Positions 45,267 through 57,000 of a stretch of 64,000 nucleotides of DNA are shown here, piece by piece. Source of the stretch: Dreissena polymorpha (lineage: Eukaryota; Mollusca; Bivalvia; Myida; Dreissenidae). The stretch lies in the NCBI RefSeq assembly GCF_020536995.1, contig NC_068359.1:81046454-81110453 (forward strand), written 5' to 3'. Both the position numbers and the translations under genes were made by a program. The first letter of the stretch is position 1; every line of letters starts with the position of its first letter. The notes under the pieces were generated by a model that saw only the letters and a program-made list of their open reading frames with translations, did no database searches and was not told the DNA's origin.

Positions 45267-46800
45267 TGCCCTGCATTAAATTATCACTCAAATATAAAAC
45301 ATGTGTGGCCCCAAATGTAAATATTGACTTGACATGTATATAGGTTGTTCCATTTCACAGACAGGGGTGGGGTTCCACAGGGGTGTCATTATGTAAACGT
45401 TAACATGTTTTTCAGTAGAGTGAAACGGTAAAACTAACGAATAGAAAAAATATTATTCATATTTTAAAATGTTCAATTTAAAAGATATTATTTAAAAGGT
45501 TCTTTATCAAAAGTCACATATTAAATGTGAACATGTGCACCACTAAGACAGTTTTGGAATGGCTCAGATACTCTTTGACAGGAGGTACATTTATCGTAAT
45601 AACATATATTTATTTAAAACAGCCTTCGGCCAAAACGGTAATCTTGAAAATTTTAACTCCATTTAGTAATATTCAATTTTCATCTATCTATAATTTGATT
45701 ATAGGTGCTACCTCATTTACGGGCAAAAGCTTTTTAAGTTTTTTTGATAACCATGTATTTTTAATAAATATATGGACATGGACAGGTATCTGGCAGGATT
45801 CTAATTTTCTTTCGCAAACTATTGTTGAATAGTTTAAATTTTGTCGCCACTAAAAAACTAGCCATTTTGTAGCAATTCTTAAATCACAGTCTAAACTGCA
45901 TACACTTAGCTCTATAGTTTCAATTTGAATGCAAATATTAGAATGCATCATATTATATCATCCATATTTTTTTATTTAAACATTCAAATAACACATAACA
46001 CAGTATATATATAAAAGGTATGTGGTATTGTGTGGAGATACAAAACACTTCACATCATTTATTTGCACATAAAATAATAGTTACAAAATGAGTAATACTA
46101 AAACACTGTCATCAACCTACAGTACACGAATATTTACGTATATGAAATTACAAAGTGGTGTTATTTTATTCCCTTTTACAAAATGCTGGTTTTGTACTAG
46201 CCATAAAACATTTATCATTGATTAACAAGTAACAACCAATTTATTAATTACACAATATAAAGGAAATCATATTAATTGCATTATGCATTTACTAAACAAG
46301 CTATTTGCTACTGTTTAGAATTACACTATCTTACTAAAAATGATCTCAACATGTACTTAGTGCTTTTACATACTTGTGGTCAGTTTTGTATTACTAGTAC
46401 TAGTTTGACATTTATTGGCAGACACTTGTCGATATACAAACTAAATGTGCATGAGAACTTTCATATTTTTTCAGCATAACTGCCTTCAAATTGTTAATTT
46501 AACAACCCTTTGACATTGTTTGCACATCTGAACTTATTATACCATAGCAGATTTTTGTTTATAGATAGACAGATATAGACTTTTCAAAGTTCTATAAAAG
46601 TTCACACATGTTCCATCCAAGTAAACCAACAGAACCAATAAAGATCACCACAGCTAATAACTGTCTGCATAGCTTGGAAACTTTGATAGTTCAGGAATCC
46701 CTCCTTTGTTGATTTCTGTAAACCAACACTGTCAGTTTTGCTGGATAGAATGGCTTGTGTGATGCGCAGCTCTTGCCTTGGCAGAACAGCTTCTAAAGAC
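45267..46800. other. Upstream of GDAP1; no gene supported
   Basis: Probably includes the GDAP1 promoter, but no motif is clear. A minus-strand stretch at 46792-46602 behind a ctttag acceptor is open in one frame and protein-like in all three; no product recognised. Confidence 0.35.
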
Positions 46801-47657
46801 GGAAAACCAACTGTTAAAAAGCAATGGCCTTGATACTTAAGAAGTAAAGTGGATCGAAACACAAAATTTAACCATATATTCAAAGTTACTAAGTCAAAAA
46901 AGGGCCATAATCCCGTAAAAATGACAACCAGAGTTATGCAACTTGTCCTTTTACTGTACCCGTATGATAGTTTGCGAGTGTTCCAAGTATGAAAGCAATA
47001 TCTATGATACTTTAGGGGTAAAGTGGACCAAAACACAAAACTTAACAAAATTTTCAATTTTCTAAGTATAAAAAGGGCACATAATTCTGTCAAAATGCCA
47101 GTCAGAGTTACATTACTTTGCCTGCACAGTCCCCTTATGATAGTTAATAAGTGTTGCAAGTATGAAAGCAATAGCTTTGATACTGTAGGAATTAAGTGGA
47201 CCTAAACACAAAACTTAACCAAATTTTCAATTTTCTAAGTATAAAAAGTGCACATAATTCTGTCAAAATGCACGCCAGAGTTATCTAACTTTGCCTGCCC
47301 AGTCCCCTTATGATAGTTAGTAAGTGTACCAAGTTTGAATGCCATAGCATTGATACTTTCTGAGAAAAGTGGACCTAAACGCAAAACTTAACCAAAATTT
47401 TCAATTTTCTATCTATAAAAAGGGCACATAATTCTGTCAAAATGCACGCCAGAGTTATCTAACTTTGCCTGCCCAGTCCCCTCATGATAGTTAGTAAGTG
47501 TACCAAGTTTGAATGCAATAGCATTGATACTTTCTGAGAAAAGTGGACCTAAACGCAAAACTTAACCGGACGCCGACGCCAACGCCAACACCGACGCCGA
47601 CGCCAAGGTGATGACAATAGCTCATATTTTTTTTTTCAAAAAATAGATGAGCTAAAA
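46801..47657 (+). mobile_element. Tandem-unit element N, about 4.5 units of 166-174 bp
   Basis: Units repeat at about 46842, 47008, 47179, 47353 and 47527, with gtggacctaaacacaaaact, taaccaaattttcaattttc, aaagggcacataattctgtc and gccagagttatctaacttt. A gacgcc/aacgcc run (47569-47605) precedes a terminal hairpin (agctcatattttt..aaaatagatgagct) and then AAAAA. The 5' end was not found. Confidence 0.75.
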
Positions 47658-50600
47658 ATTCAGAAGTGTTACCATCTGATTACGATGTTTACAGAAATGA
47701 TCGAAAAGGTAGGACAGGAGGCGGGGTTTTTGTAATGGTTTCAAATAAGTTAAGAAGTCATGCTCCCATGGAATTAAAATGGTAAAAAAGACCTGCTGGT
47801 CTGCAGTGCATACCGACCTGACAGGAATTTTACATGTATAGACGAGCTGGATCGTACCATCAGTCTGACTGATAAATTATATAGTACAACCCTAATTTGG
47901 GGCGATTTTAACCTTGGGGGAAATCAATTGGAAAAATAAAACTGTAGACTCTAATGCTTCACACCCAGCAGAATGTAACAAAATTTTAAACTTTGCAGAT
48001 ACTCATTCATTAAACCAAATAGTTGATGAACAAACAGGACTATCTGATACCACAAAGAAATGTCTTGACCTGTTTTTGTTGTCTTATCCTTCTTAAGCCG
48101 AAACAGTTAAGGTCATTCCAGGTTTTAGTGATCACTGCATCCCTTTGTTGATATTTTATCCTTTGCTAGAATAAATCGGAAAGAGAAACGGAAAATACTT
48201 CTGTTTGACAAGGCTAACTGGTCGGAAATCAAAACTGGTTTAATAAATTTTATAAATGTAAACAATATTAATGTTATGAATGTCCAGAAACTTTGGGACA
48301 ATTTTAAGGTCTGTCTTAACACACTTGTTGAAAAATACATACCAACTAAAACTGTTTCTGGCAAGCAGCATCTACATTGGCTGAATTCTGACATTAAAAA
48401 GCTTATGAAAAAACGTGACAGCAAAATGAAAAAGACTAAAAATTACACTTTACTTCCAAAAATTAAGAAGATCAGTTCATTAATACAAAAGAAAATTCGT
48501 AACTCTTACTGGGACTACATGAACAACATAATATGTGATGAAACAGAACATAAACATGGGACAACTAAACGTTTTTGGGGGTTCATAAAAAGCTTAAAAA
48601 AGACTCGTGTGGTGTAGCACCCTTGAGGGATGATGTGATCTTAAAATCTAACCCCAAGGAAAAAGCTGAAGTCTTAAATAAACAATTTTCTTCTGTTTTT
48701 ACTAATGACACAAACAGCTCATTTCCAGATCTTGGTAAAAGCCCGTATAAAAACATGCCATCAATTAATATTACGGTAAATGGTGTTAAAGGGGCCTTTT
48801 CACAGATTTTGGCATTTTTTAAACTTATTCATTAAATGCTTTATATTGATAAATGTAAACATTGGATCATAAAAGCTCCAGTAAAAAATCAAGAAAAAAG
48901 ATTAAAAAAGGAAAAGAACATGGCCCGGAGCAGGTTTCGAACCAGTGACCCCTGGAGTCCTGCCAGAGTCCTGAAGTAAAAACGCTTTAGCCTACTGAGC
49001 TATTCCGCCGAGTACACATTTTTGACGTATTTTATACCTTATATAAGCAATCTTCGTAGTTTCACAAAATTTAACGACAAAAACAGAACTCTCCAAATTA
49101 TTCAATCGTTTCGCGTTGCAACGCTTTATAATTTTTAGGTTTTAAAATCGTCAAAAGATGCATATAATGGCTATATTAGAGCATGGTTAATGTTCAGTAT
49201 TACTGTTTCCTCACATATATCATAACTAAAACGAAAACTTACGAATCTGAAACAACTTTTTTCAATTTTGTCAATTTACCAAAGCGTGAAAAGATCCCTT
49301 TAAGAAACTCCTACCCAAACTGAATCCTTACAAGGCCGCAGGGCCAGACCAAATCAAACCCAGAATCTTACTGGAATGTGCAAATGAAATTGCATCTTTT
49401 TTAACAAGTCTTTTTAGCAAATCACTTATTTCTGGTTCTGTCCCTTCTGACTGGTCTATGGCTTTTATAGCTCCTATTTTTAAAACGGTGAAAAGTACCA
49501 AGCTAGTAATTATAGACCAGTCTCATTAACATGTATTGCTTGTAAATTGCTGGAGCATATCGTTGTTAGTAACATCTTAGACCATCTTGACAACTTTAAT
49601 ATCCTGTTGGACAACCATCATTGCTTTCGAGCCCGGCGGTCTTGCGAAACCCAATTTGTGGGTTTTATCAATGACTTAGCTTCTACCATGCAGAGCGACC
49701 AGATGGATGTTGCCAACATGGATTTTAGCAAAAATTCGATGTTGTACATCACGGTAGATTGTTGCTGAAACTAGCCCATTATGGCATCACGGGCACTACA
49801 CACTCTTGTATTAAAGCTTTTCTTGGTAACCGTAGTCAACAGGTTGTTGTAGATGGGGCAACTTCCACCATGGCCCCTGTAATTTCTGGCGAACCCCAGG
49901 GATCAGTTCTTGGGCCTCATCTGTTTCTGCTATACATTAATGATCTACCTTCGTCTGTGAAGTCAATCGTCCGTCTATTTGCGGATTATTGTGCCATGTA
50001 CAGATCCATAAAAACTTTGGCTGACACTATTCAGTTTCAGAGAGATCTAGATAGTCTATCATTGTGGGAGCTGAAATGGAAGATCTCTTTTAACATAGAA
50101 AAATGTCATATCATGCATGTTACGAGAAACCGTAAACCATTAAAATCAGCCTACATTCTTCACAATCAACCTCTGTCTGTTGTAAACCAAGCCACTTATC
50201 TTGGCGTTGAAGTAAGCTCAACTTTAAACTGGTCACCTCACGTAAATAAAATAAGTAGTAAAGCAAGCCAGAGCTTAGGATTCTTAATACGAAACATTCA
50301 TTCTTCTAAAATGGAAACTAAGGCAGCGGCATATAACAGCATTGTTAGACCATTCTTGGAATAATGCTCTAGTTTGTGGGACCCTTACCATCAGAAAGAT
50401 ATTGATAAAATTGAAAATGTTCAGCGTCAAGCTGCCAGATTTGTAACGAATAATTACAGCAAGACACCGGGCACGGTCACAAATATAATTAAGGATTTGA
50501 ATTAAAATACATTGCAATCAAGAAGACAACAAGCTAGACTCATTTTGTTCTATATAATAGTATATAATCATGTTGACTTCAATCCCCTTCACTATCTCAC

Positions 50601-50890
50601 TCCATACATTAGACACTCACGCCATCACCATCACATGGCATACAAATTACCACCAAGTACAGCTGATTACCACAAATTTTCTTTCTTTCCAAGAACAGTT
50701 GTACAATGGAACACACTTCCATCTTATGTAGTCAGCACTGCTACGATCCCTGGATTTAAATCAGTGCTGTCTACATCAGTGTTCCTTCCTTAGATCAAAT
50801 GTTTCTGCTTTTATCCTGTTTTTAACTCGACTAATATTCTCACCACATGCACAGTTGTATGGGAATAGTTATTTTTTTTTATAATAACAA
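47658..50890 (+). mobile_element. Decayed non-LTR retrotransposon (LINE, CR1/Jockey-like), 5' truncated
   Basis: Reads from the APE-type endonuclease (YDVYRNDRKGRTGGGVFV at about 47673, WGDFN at about 47898, FSDHC at about 48126) to the reverse transcriptase: GPDQI at about 49343, MDFSK at about 49718 with the first catalytic Asp, GEPQGSVLGP near 49886, then FADYC at 49978-49992. The usual FADD has become FADY, so a catalytic Asp is lost. Frame shifts (one just after MDFSK) and stops break it further. The C-terminal part (VQRQAARFV, RRQQARLILFY, ending near 50793) is typical of this group. It is interrupted by the TTAA element at 48790-49299. Inactive. Confidence 0.9.
48790..49299 (+). mobile_element. 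TTAA-type TIR element family T, full copy (d) inside the LINE
   Basis: TTAA at 48786-48789 and 49300-49303; ends AGGGGCCTTTTCAC and GTGAAAAGATCCCT. Removing it with one TTAA restores the LINE reading NGVKKLLPK, so the target was a single TTAA. At about 48930-49013 the minus strand carries a complete tRNA-like module: A box TAGCTCAGTAGGC, long variable part, B box GGTTCGAAACC. The tRNA-like ends do not pair as an acceptor stem. Confidence 0.9.
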
Positions 50891-50907
50891 AGCAACACAT
50901 AAATAAA

Positions 50908-51678
50908 ACAAGAATATCAGTGAAACTGATGGATGCTCCCCGATGATGCGCTTTGTCAATCGATGTGCTTATAACCACCTTAAAATCTTTTATTAGCCTC
51001 GGTGACATTTACATTGACCCTAGTGACCTCAAACCTCATCAAAAGGTAGAGGTCCATGCAAGGTACCTACATGCATAATATCTAAGAGATCGGTAAAATA
51101 TTGAAGACGCTATAAGAAACTGTAACAAAATTGTGACGGAAAAATCTATCTTTATCCGCGGTGACCTTGACCTTCACCCCAGTGACCTCAAACCTCATCA
51201 AAATGTAGAGGTCTATGCACGGTACCTGCATGCCAAATATGAAATGGAACGGTAAAATATTGAAGACGCTATGAGAAACTGTAACAAAATTGTGACAGAA
51301 AAATCTATTATTAGCCTCGGAGACCTTGACCATGACCCCAGTGATCTCAAACCTCATTAAAAGGTGGAGGTCCATAAGAGGTACCTACATGCCAAATATG
51401 AAAGGGATCGGACAAATATTGAAGGTGCTATGAGAAACTGTAACACAATTATGAAGGAAAAATCTATGATTAGCCTTTGTGACCTTGACCCCAGTGACCT
51501 CAAACATCATCGAAAGGTAAAGGTCCATGCAAGGTACCTACATGCCAAATATGTAAGAGATCGGTGAATTATTGAAGGCGCTATGATAAACTGTAACAAA
51601 AGTGTAACGGAAGTAAGGAAGTAAGGAACCCAAAACTGGCAACTATATGTTCCCCGAAAATGTTTCGGAGCATAAAAA
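50908..51678 (+). mobile_element. Tandem-unit element H
   Basis: ACAAGAAT then hairpin ATCAGT-gaa-ACTGAT and arm GGATGCTCCCCG. There are four units of about 150-160 bp with gtgaccttgacc(c), caaacctcatcaaaaggt, gaggtccatgcaaggtacc and gctatgagaaactgtaac. It ends TTCCCCGAAAATGTTTCGGAG then CATAAAAA. Confidence 0.88.
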
Positions 51679-51881
51679 CATTCCAGAGCTTGGATTGAAC
51701 CTGTGGCCACTAAAGATAAAAGCGTGCGCTATATCACTAGACTGCGCAGGCTTTTAAAGTTGGAATGGCAATTTCAACGCTATCTCGTTAATTCACTGAA
51801 TTATTTATAAAAGATTAAAAGCGTTACAAATACATTATCATTTTTCTGATTCTGATCCATTAATTAAGGAACTCACACGCG

Positions 51882-51952
51882 CGCGCACACACACATGCAC
51901 ACCCGCACGCACGGACACACAGACACATACATAAACACACATACGCACACCC
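51882..51952 (+). repeat. CA/CG-rich simple repeat
   Basis: cacacgcgcgcgcacacaca followed by imperfect cacac/gcacg units. Confidence 0.85.
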
Positions 51953-52748
51953 ATTTTAAATAAGGAATGTTATTTGAATTTTTTGAAAAAATGCATACAT
52001 GTATATTTTTAATCCGTGGCATGTTTTTATTGTCATTTAACAATTTTAAACAATCAATTTAGTGCGCGTTTAGTATTATTTTATTTTTATTTTACGGTTT
52101 TAAAATTGCGTTAAAATTCTACTTCAATGCCCAAAGAGTTGCATCGATCTCCAGTGCAACAATCATAGAGACATTAAGAAGTGAATGAAATTTGGATCAC
52201 CGAAATAACGCCACTTTATGATTGGAGTTTTATTTAAATAACAATCAAATTAGTGAAAAAAGCAGATGAAAGCTCCGTGTGTATGCTCATAATCCTTACC
52301 ATTTTAAAGAAAATAGAAAATGAAATTTAAATTCACATATTTTGTTTCTTTGTTTTGTTATAATTTTAACTCGAAAACAACATGCATTTCTTAAAATATT
52401 ATTTTCAAGAGGTTAAACAAAGAAGTTTGGAGGATTTGAGCACGTTCAAACTTTTTTCTATAGTATTTGGGCCTTTGTTCGCTCATATAAATAATTTTCC
52501 AACGCCAATTGTGAAATTTACTGCACCACAACATGCCAGTAAAATGCACTTCATGTCTAACTTGATTTATTTAAATTTCTGTTCTGATAAGATCACTAAT
52601 TAAACAATCGATAATAATACCTTTCCAATTTTTGGTTTTATGCGCTTCACTTCAGCTTAGAAAATAGTCATCTATATTAAGTCATTTTAAAATGTAATGT
52701 GTATATAAAGAGTTTAAAAAGTTATATTAAATAACAAAACTATTTTAA
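51953..52748. other. AT-rich intergenic, no gene seen
   Basis: ORF 52382-52603 (73 codons) has no recognisable feature. Confidence 0.4.
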
Positions 52749-52945
52749 AGGGGCCATTTCACGTTTTGGTAAATTAACAAAAAAAAAAACGTTTCAGATT
52801 CACAAATTTTCGCTGTAGTTATGATATTTGCAAGTAAACAGTAATACTGAATATTTATCATGCTCTGAAATATCCATTATATGCATCTTTTGACGATTTA
52901 GAAACTGAAAATTATAACGCTTTACAACGCGAAACGATTGATTTA
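52749..52945 (-). mobile_element. TTAA-type TIR element family T, truncated copy (e)
   Basis: TTAA at 52745-52748, then AGGGGCCATTTCACGTTTTG, running to acaacgcgaaacgattgat, where similarity to the reverse of copy d stops before the tRNA-like module. Confidence 0.8.
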
Positions 52946-53160
52946 TGATTACATCATTTGAATTTAAAAAGGTACGGCGCTAGATATTTTGGTATTCCTG
53001 TAAGTTATTTTTACAAGAGACATTTTCTGAGAAACTTTGCAAGATCATTTGATATCAATATTTATATTTGGAGAATTCATTTGTTTAAATTAAATGTTAA
53101 AGGTTGTGTGACAGTGTGTGCAAGCCAGGGTGATTCTACGGGAGTTTAGACGACTATTAA

Positions 53161-53645
53161 AGCGGGTATATACGATTTTTATATGTGCTGAATTGTAAAA
53201 TATTGATACAAATATGTTATAATAACACACAATATGCAAGAAAAATGATACATTTAAGACGAATTTTATAAAATACAGCAAATACAAATAAGCGCCCCGA
53301 GCCGATTGTGACGAAGATAATTCGTAATTATTTTCCTACAATAACCGATGCATTCGTCTTTTTAGTAAGTGTTCGTGTGTCGTATGAATCGATATCGCTG
53401 CAGGAATTTCAAATAAACCGTTAAACTAAATTTAGATTCACATCGTACATGCATGATATACATGCTGGCGAATTCGGCTGTACAGCCTTTTTCGATTTCA
53501 GAATTTAATATCTGGCTTATTTAGCATTTTTCGACACATGTTCTTCTTAACTTTTATTTTAGTTTATATTGAAATATATGTATAATAAGTTTTTACACAT
53601 TTTATATTAATAAAAAAATATTTTACAAGATCGTATATACCCGCT
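53161..53645 (+). mobile_element. TTAA-type MITE family Q, complete copy 1
   Basis: TTAA at 53157-53160 and 53646-53649; termini AGCGGGTATATACGAT and ATCGTATATACCCGCT are perfect inverted repeats. 485 bp, no ORF of note. It ends about 240 bp before the ACOT8 start codon. Confidence 0.9.
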
Positions 53646-53885
53646 TTAAACCAAACTGTCTTGTGTCCGAGATATAATAATCATCGTCTGTATTAGCCGC
53701 AAGAAAATTATCAAAGACAAAGAAACGTTGAAAGTGATGAAATGCAACTGTAAATGTCAAACGTGAATATTTGGATTAATAAGACCGAAGAAGAATATTT
53801 AAACATTTTTTTTCAGAATGAAATGACCTGTAAAGAAATTCAGTAGACGTATTTAACAAACTTTCTGTGATTGAATCTTGACGCT

Positions 53886-54058
53886 ATGTTGACAAAGTGT
53901 TTGCAGAGGTCAATATTGAGAACGTTTTCACCGGCTCATGTGTTAAAGCTAAATAACAACATGTCAGACGGATCTTCATTACAGACTGACAGCAATTTAA
54001 AAGGAGAAGTGATACGGTCTTTTCTCACATTAGAAAGTCTAGACCCTAACATGTTCAG
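53886..54058 (+). CDS. ACOT8: ACOT8 exon 1
   Basis: 57 codons plus two bases, ending ATGTTCAG|GTATGC. Contains the possible leader, a second in-frame Met (residue 26) and EVIRSFLTLESLDPNMFR. Confidence 0.85.
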
Positions 54059-57000
54059 GTATGCCTTAAAGCATCGCGGTGGTGTAGTGGATGAGGTGTC
54101 CGCCTAGCGATCGGGAGTTCGTGGGTTCGCTCTCCAATCGGGGAGCATTCTCATTATCTCCTCCATAGACACCTAGTACTGGTTCTCCCCAGGAAACGGA
54201 CTCGATAATGTCCCTCTGCCTATAATGCTCTAAAGGGCGCTTGGCAGTATATATAGATAGATAAGGGAATGAGTCACTTAAATAATTCAAGAGATTGTTT
54301 ATGTATACAGTCATAAATACAATCAGTTATAATTTTTTTGTTAGCCAAGGCATGAAACTGATTTTCTCGGTTTCAGAGTTATATTAAGGTTAGAATTGTC
54401 AGCACTGGTAAGCACCATTACACTCGAGTAACCATTCACTATCTTTGATCTTGTTGATATACAGAATATTATGTGAGTTTTGTATAAAGATCAAGTTTAT
54501 CATGCAAGGCTTAGAATCATGGTACTAAGTGCAAGGGCAGGCTTGCCTATTTATCCTATTATTTCCTCCCCCTTCTTTTCCATTAATAAATATCAAATAA
54601 CGCATTTTTGAGGATTTTGTTCTTCTGTAGTTGTCAAAAACAGATTCTCAAATTGTTGGAGTGTGATCTAAAATAGTATAGCAATAGTATAGAGCTCAAG
54701 TTTAAATTACCGTTTGTATATATTTTCATCTGTTAATTGGATAAAACTCTTTATGCTTCATCAACCCCAACCATAATCAATGCTGTGTATCTTGTTTTTA
54801 AAAGATAATTCTTGTTCAATTTCAGAGCTTCAAATGAAAACCTCTGGCACCCTCAAGGCAGCAGGTTTATATTTGGTGGTCAGGTCGTTGGTCAAGCCCT
54901 AGTTGCCGCATGCAACACAGTCTCACACGACCACCACGCCCATAGTCTGCACTGCTACTTTTTACGAGGAGGTTTGAGTTTCTTTGTGACTAACATTTAA
55001 GCCTCGTTCTTACTAAGAAAAACATGCGTAATGCATGTGTGTAAAGTTTTGTCCCAGGTAAGCCTTTGCAGAATGCACAGGCTAATAAGTGACAACACTT
55101 TTTGCCCAGAGCCCTAGAATGTATTTTCGTTTAGAACAGACTTCCTTTCAATAAAACATTCCATAAAAGTGTAAACTGTTGTCCCTGATTAGCCTGTGTG
55201 GACAGCACAGCCTTAGATGGTACTTTACACACATGCATTTAGCCACTTCTTTCCAAAGCATTTACTTTTGTTTACTTGTTTCACATATGGGTTGCCCAGT
55301 GCTCACTCTGGCCTTCAGAAAATAATAGCCATATTTTTTTTCCTTAAAAAAATAATAGCCAAAACATATGCGGACTTTTCCGCAAAACGGTACTGAAGGC
55401 AAAAAGAAAGAAAAAAACATGAATCTCATTTTATCTATGTTTTATTAAATGTATATCTATTGATTTAAGTTATAATATATATATATACTCAAAAACAAGC
55501 ATAATATCAGTGTGTCATTTTCTTATAAAATATTATCATGGCTTTACAATAAAGAATACAATCAATGTTGTGGGTGTGACTTAACAAACCAGATCTCAGC
55601 TACAGTTACATACACATAAGAATTAAGGGCAGAGGCCACAACCCACCCAGAGCACTAATTATACTTTTTTTTATAGTTTTTCCAATTGCAATTTTTGGTG
55701 AATACTCGAAATATTATAAACCACATCTTCCGTATCACCGCATGTGTATTCGTCATTCTATTTTTGCTGTTATGAACTTCGAAAATAAATCATAATGAAA
55801 AATACAGTATCCGAAAAATTGTACGCGTTTTGCACATGAAATATGCATAATATAAAATATTAATATGCATAATCTAAAATGTGCATATCGTTCGACTACT
55901 TTATCTCTTAGTACGGCGTTTGCCATCGGCCGCAATATTGTAGGCAGAGGCCAATATCAATTGTAAATGATTTATTCCAAAAATAACACTTTCGCAATGC
56001 CGATCATGTTTACATCAATTAACGTCACAGCGCGTGAGTTAAAATACACCACCTTAGTGTTATTCCAAACACGTGTTTCGTTAAAATTAGCTGACCATGG
56101 CATATGCCGGGTCCCTTTGAATTGGGAAAACCAGGTTACCTGGTTAAAAATTGGAATCATTATGTTAAAGCAGACGACAAACAGCGGTAATTACGGGGAT
56201 AATTAGTTGATGGCGATTAAATAATTATTTCATCAAGCAATGTTCAACGTAATCTAATTGCAGAAAAAACGGCGTGCAAAACAAAACCAGCCAACAATAT
56301 TAGCGGCGATTTTCAATAATGACGATTAAATAATAATTGGCGAAAAATTAACAAAGATCTTACAGTTACCGATAATTGGTAAAGCACAGGGAGATTAAAG
56401 ACGTTTTTCCGAAATATATCACTGCTGTCGGACACTGATTGAGAAAAATGCTCTAGGCCACAATGTCGCAGAAGTTATTGACGCGTGTATGACAATACAC
56501 AGGGTCGAGTGTGTACACAGGTAATCTCGTTATCGATTTTTCCTGCTTGATGGCCCGATTTGCAGGCGTTTCGCAATCGCGGGACAACATTTAGTGGCAA
56601 TTTGTTTTTTATGTAGGCGGATAAAATAATCGCCATTTTTTCTAGACAATTTTAAGAAATAATAGCCAGTTGGATAAAATAATCGCCATTGGCGATAATG
56701 TCTGGCAGCAGCGTGAGCACTGGTTGCCAGTGGCTTTATGTCAATAACAAATAATCGATAAATGAGGAAAATGAACCAACTTTATTTTACTATGAATGTT
56801 AATTTATACATATATTAAATTACTTGGTCAGATTCTGTTGCACTGTAAAGGATCGAAGTACATTATACAAGAATGCAATGAATCAACCGGGGCATATTAC
56901 AACTGCTATCTTGGGAATAAATTGACTTTTATTAATTCCATAACAGCTGTAATGACAGGGCTTTTTTTCCTTCTGTGTGAATGGCCGTTTTTCACAATTT

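Noticed and set aside
45527-45832. 101-codon plus-strand ORF (rich in Phe, Ile, Thr)
   Set aside because: AT-rich composition, no domain, no splice or promoter context, and located just upstream of GDAP1 on the other strand.
46602-47171. 189-codon minus-strand ORF upstream of GDAP1
   Set aside because: Most of it is the tandem-unit repeat N. The last 63 codons behind an acceptor (46792-46602) might be an exon, but all three frames look protein-like and no family is recognised.
49547-50793. Separate host genes for the reverse transcriptase fragments
   Set aside because: Together they are one decayed LINE with endonuclease, reverse transcriptase and C-terminal parts in order.
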